Positions 61,601 through 64,000 of a stretch of 64,000 nucleotides of DNA are shown here, one piece after another. Each line of letters starts with the position of its first letter. Within the stretch, counting starts at the first letter, position 1. Source of the DNA: Neelides folsomi (Eukaryota; Arthropoda; Collembola; Neelipleona; Neelidae). The DNA lies in NCBI GenBank assembly GCA_034687125.1, contig JAQGBZ010000010.1, positions 372,001-436,000 on the forward strand. The letters run 5' to 3'. The notes beneath the pieces are model-generated. The model did no database searches. It was not told where the DNA came from and saw only the letters and a list, made by a program, of their open reading frames with translations. The position numbers were made by a program, and so were the translations under genes.

Positions 61601-64000
61601 AACTTGATGTTTCAATTTTCCAGATATGGATGAACTCGTTTTCCAGTAAGATAAATAAAATTTATACGCCGCTCCAACTAAAAAAGAACTCAGCTAATAA
61701 CTCAATATAAAACGAGACGAACCCCGTCAAGTTTATTATTCTGCTTTGGAAGCAATAAAGGGGTCTGATCTTCAAAGTAGAAAATGAGAGTATAAATTGA
61801 ATGAATATGCAAAGAACAGGAGGGTCTGAGAAAGGGAGAATGGGAAATGCAGAGACTCCACTCGTGTGTCTCTCATTCCTCTTTAGAATAAAGTCCTTTG
61901 ACTTTTCAAACTTCACCTTCATTTGCATCCACTTCACCGGCCCTTCCCTCGTCTGTGCGATTTAAGAGCCGATTTAATAAGTTCCAATGGACTCGCTTTT
62001 AAACCTTCTTCCTCCATCCACATTTTCTCAGGTTCAATGAAACATAACATTGTCTCCCGTTGGAAATCAGACCCTTGCCTACTACTATTGCTAACTATAC
62101 ATAAAATCTCATTTACATTTTACAAAGACATGGGAATGCGAGAGAAGAAAGAGCCAAATTGCATCATCTATACTACGATACGGAAAGAGACTAAATTCCT
62201 AAACCAAGACAGTTCTTGGCCCTTCCTATCTCAACATTTTATTTTAAAAGTTTGGAATGATCATAGCTGAGCTCTTCCGACGAAGAAAGTTTGCATACGC
62301 AGTTTACAAGTTTAAAATGTATAATTTAACAATTTTATATTGGGGAATAAATGGGCTGGCTGGACAGAGAAATAAAATGAAACAAGATATTAGCATTTCC
62401 ATTTAGTACTTTTGAATACATTATGATGTGCAACTCGGACCATCCTGCGAGTCAACTGAAGAAATAACGCAATTATTCGCCTCAACTTTGACTCAAGATT
62501 TACGCTATGAGCCATAAATTTATTCACCATCATAATCTTTCTCTTATCTCTTCACAAAACTCACAGAAGGAGAGTGAATGTCGAGGATGGAGAACTCTCA
62601 TTTTCTTCTTATAAGACACCTCACAGTGGGGAATGGAGAGAAAATTCCTTTTACGAGAGTGAATTAAATCAATGCGTCAATGTGTATCTGACATTTATAG
62701 ATAGTAAGATATCCTTAGAAGCCAAGAGCCACTTATGAACAGATAGAATTGAAAATGGGCCAGACCATAAGGTCGTTATGGGGGAAGTTAAGAAGGGTTT
62801 TAACTTCTTGTGGTTCCGGTCTCATCATTATCTTCCTCTTTTTACTCCTTTCCGAGTCTTATGGAAGAAATGCTACCTCAATTCAATTTTAAAATTTTTT
62901 CTGCAATGTTCTGCTAAGCATTCCGTCCTTTTTTGCCATTTACTTTAGTGGATCTATATTCATAATAAGTACGTATCGTAATCCCTATGTATTCTCCTTT
63001 TCATAACTATTGCTTATACTGATTATTGTGATTATACACTTACTACGGTTATTACTCTCATTGTCAAATGTCTAGTAAACATTATGCCATTAAAGAATTG
63101 AAAGCTTCGGGTTGGAGGCAATAAAATTCACGAGCCACTCATAAGTACAATAATAATCTAATGAACCAAATGCGGTCTTAAAATAGTCATAAGAAAAACG
63201 CACGTTATTATTTTTTGTTCCTCACTTTCATTTGCGATTAACAAGGAAATTACTTATTTATGTATGTAGACGGAGAAGACGCTCCCGAGCCCAACAACTT
63301 CTTGTGAATAATCTATGTGCATATTTGGAAGATTCTTTTAAAGTGGAATGTCTTGAAAGATACAGGTGTAACCGCGTTGAGTTCCTGTGTCTCACTCGCT
63401 TATGCCTCCGTGCTTAGCTCAATTGCTAAAAGAGCAATTTAAATTTTTTAACTTTTTCATTTCATCTACCCACACCCTCGTTGTTATTAAATGAGTTACT
63501 CCTCGCATACCAGTCGAATAATTTATTCGTAACATTATCAACTTCGTTCCATCCCTCAGTCTTTTCTCCCTATCCTCTCCTGCTCCCAACGAAGCCAACA
63601 ATTGAGAAAGAGCGATTAATTTAATTTCTCCCTTCTACAGTGTCATGATTCTCACTTTCCTCAAAACCCACCGACCTACCAAAACTTGATGAGTAGCCCA
63701 AGAACAAATAGTTTTCCTCACATCAATGTGCATCAATGTATGCGTGTGTAAAAGTAAATTACATCCTTCTCCCTTCGCATCATCCATCCATCGAGTCCAG
63801 AGGCTCTTAAAAAATAACAGGAACGATTTTTTCTCTCTCCTTGCCATCGTCTTACAAACAATCCAGAGGAATTGGGAACATGCGGGATGAAAGGAAAAAC
63901 ACAATGGCGCCTTTTGTATCTCTTAACCAAAACATCCCCCCTTCTTCAAACATTGCCTCCTTAATTGATTTTACGCTCTCATATCTTAAAAGAGGCCTTT
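46669..64000 (-). other. Inferred 5' intron of CadN, at least 17.3 kb, running off the window
   Basis: The first CadN exon in the window starts in the middle of a codon and in the middle of a cadherin repeat, so coding exons must lie upstream. No minus-strand frame between 46669 and 64000 matches the expected N-terminal part of the protein. Every frame here is short and lacks cadherin motifs. The tract contains a GA microsatellite (53991-54004) and two less AT-rich islands (about 49640-50030 and 56270-56430). It is read as one very long intron; an independent gene nested in it is not excluded. Confidence 0.6.

Overview
The window looks like arthropod nuclear DNA: AT-rich, with GT-AG introns and intergenic tracts far longer than the exons. 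It is dominated by a neural (N-) cadherin gene of the insect/crustacean type on the minus strand (cadherin repeats, then a cysteine-rich box, EGF and laminin-G domains, a transmembrane segment and a catenin-binding tail). The species cannot be named from the sequence. All exon models below were joined by hand from splice sites, reading frame and family similarity; no search was run.

Layout. 60-2542 (minus): the 5' part of a Jouberin/AHI1 homologue in five exons, running off the left edge before its WD40 repeats. 3335-5839 (plus): a five-exon gene for a 657-residue protein with two double-stranded-RNA-binding domains, head to head with AHI1. 6302-6451: a 150-bp near-perfect palindrome resembling a MITE. 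6876-7444 (minus): a small three-exon gene for a 121-residue cysteine-rich multi-pass membrane protein. 9984-46668 (minus): CadN, 40 exons at 37 positions, open for 2,578 residues through to the stop. About 500 N-terminal residues are missing compared with my recollection of the fly protein. 46669-64000: apparently all 5' intron of CadN, with no convincing exon.

CadN carries three pairs of alternative exons. Each pair has identical length and splice phase (191/191, 165/165 and 242/242 bp), the arrangement known for Drosophila CadN exons 7, 13 and 18. They can give up to eight isoforms differing in two cadherin-repeat regions and in the last EGF plus transmembrane segment. One CadN intron appears to use a GC donor.

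The most interesting item is hidden inside a CadN intron on the opposite strand. A two-exon gene at 14656-14977 encodes an 84-residue secreted precursor with a signal peptide, dibasic sites and two RW-glycine motifs (ENLRW-GR and a C-terminal IRW-GG). It reads as a precursor of RWamide neuropeptides that I cannot place in a known arthropod family.
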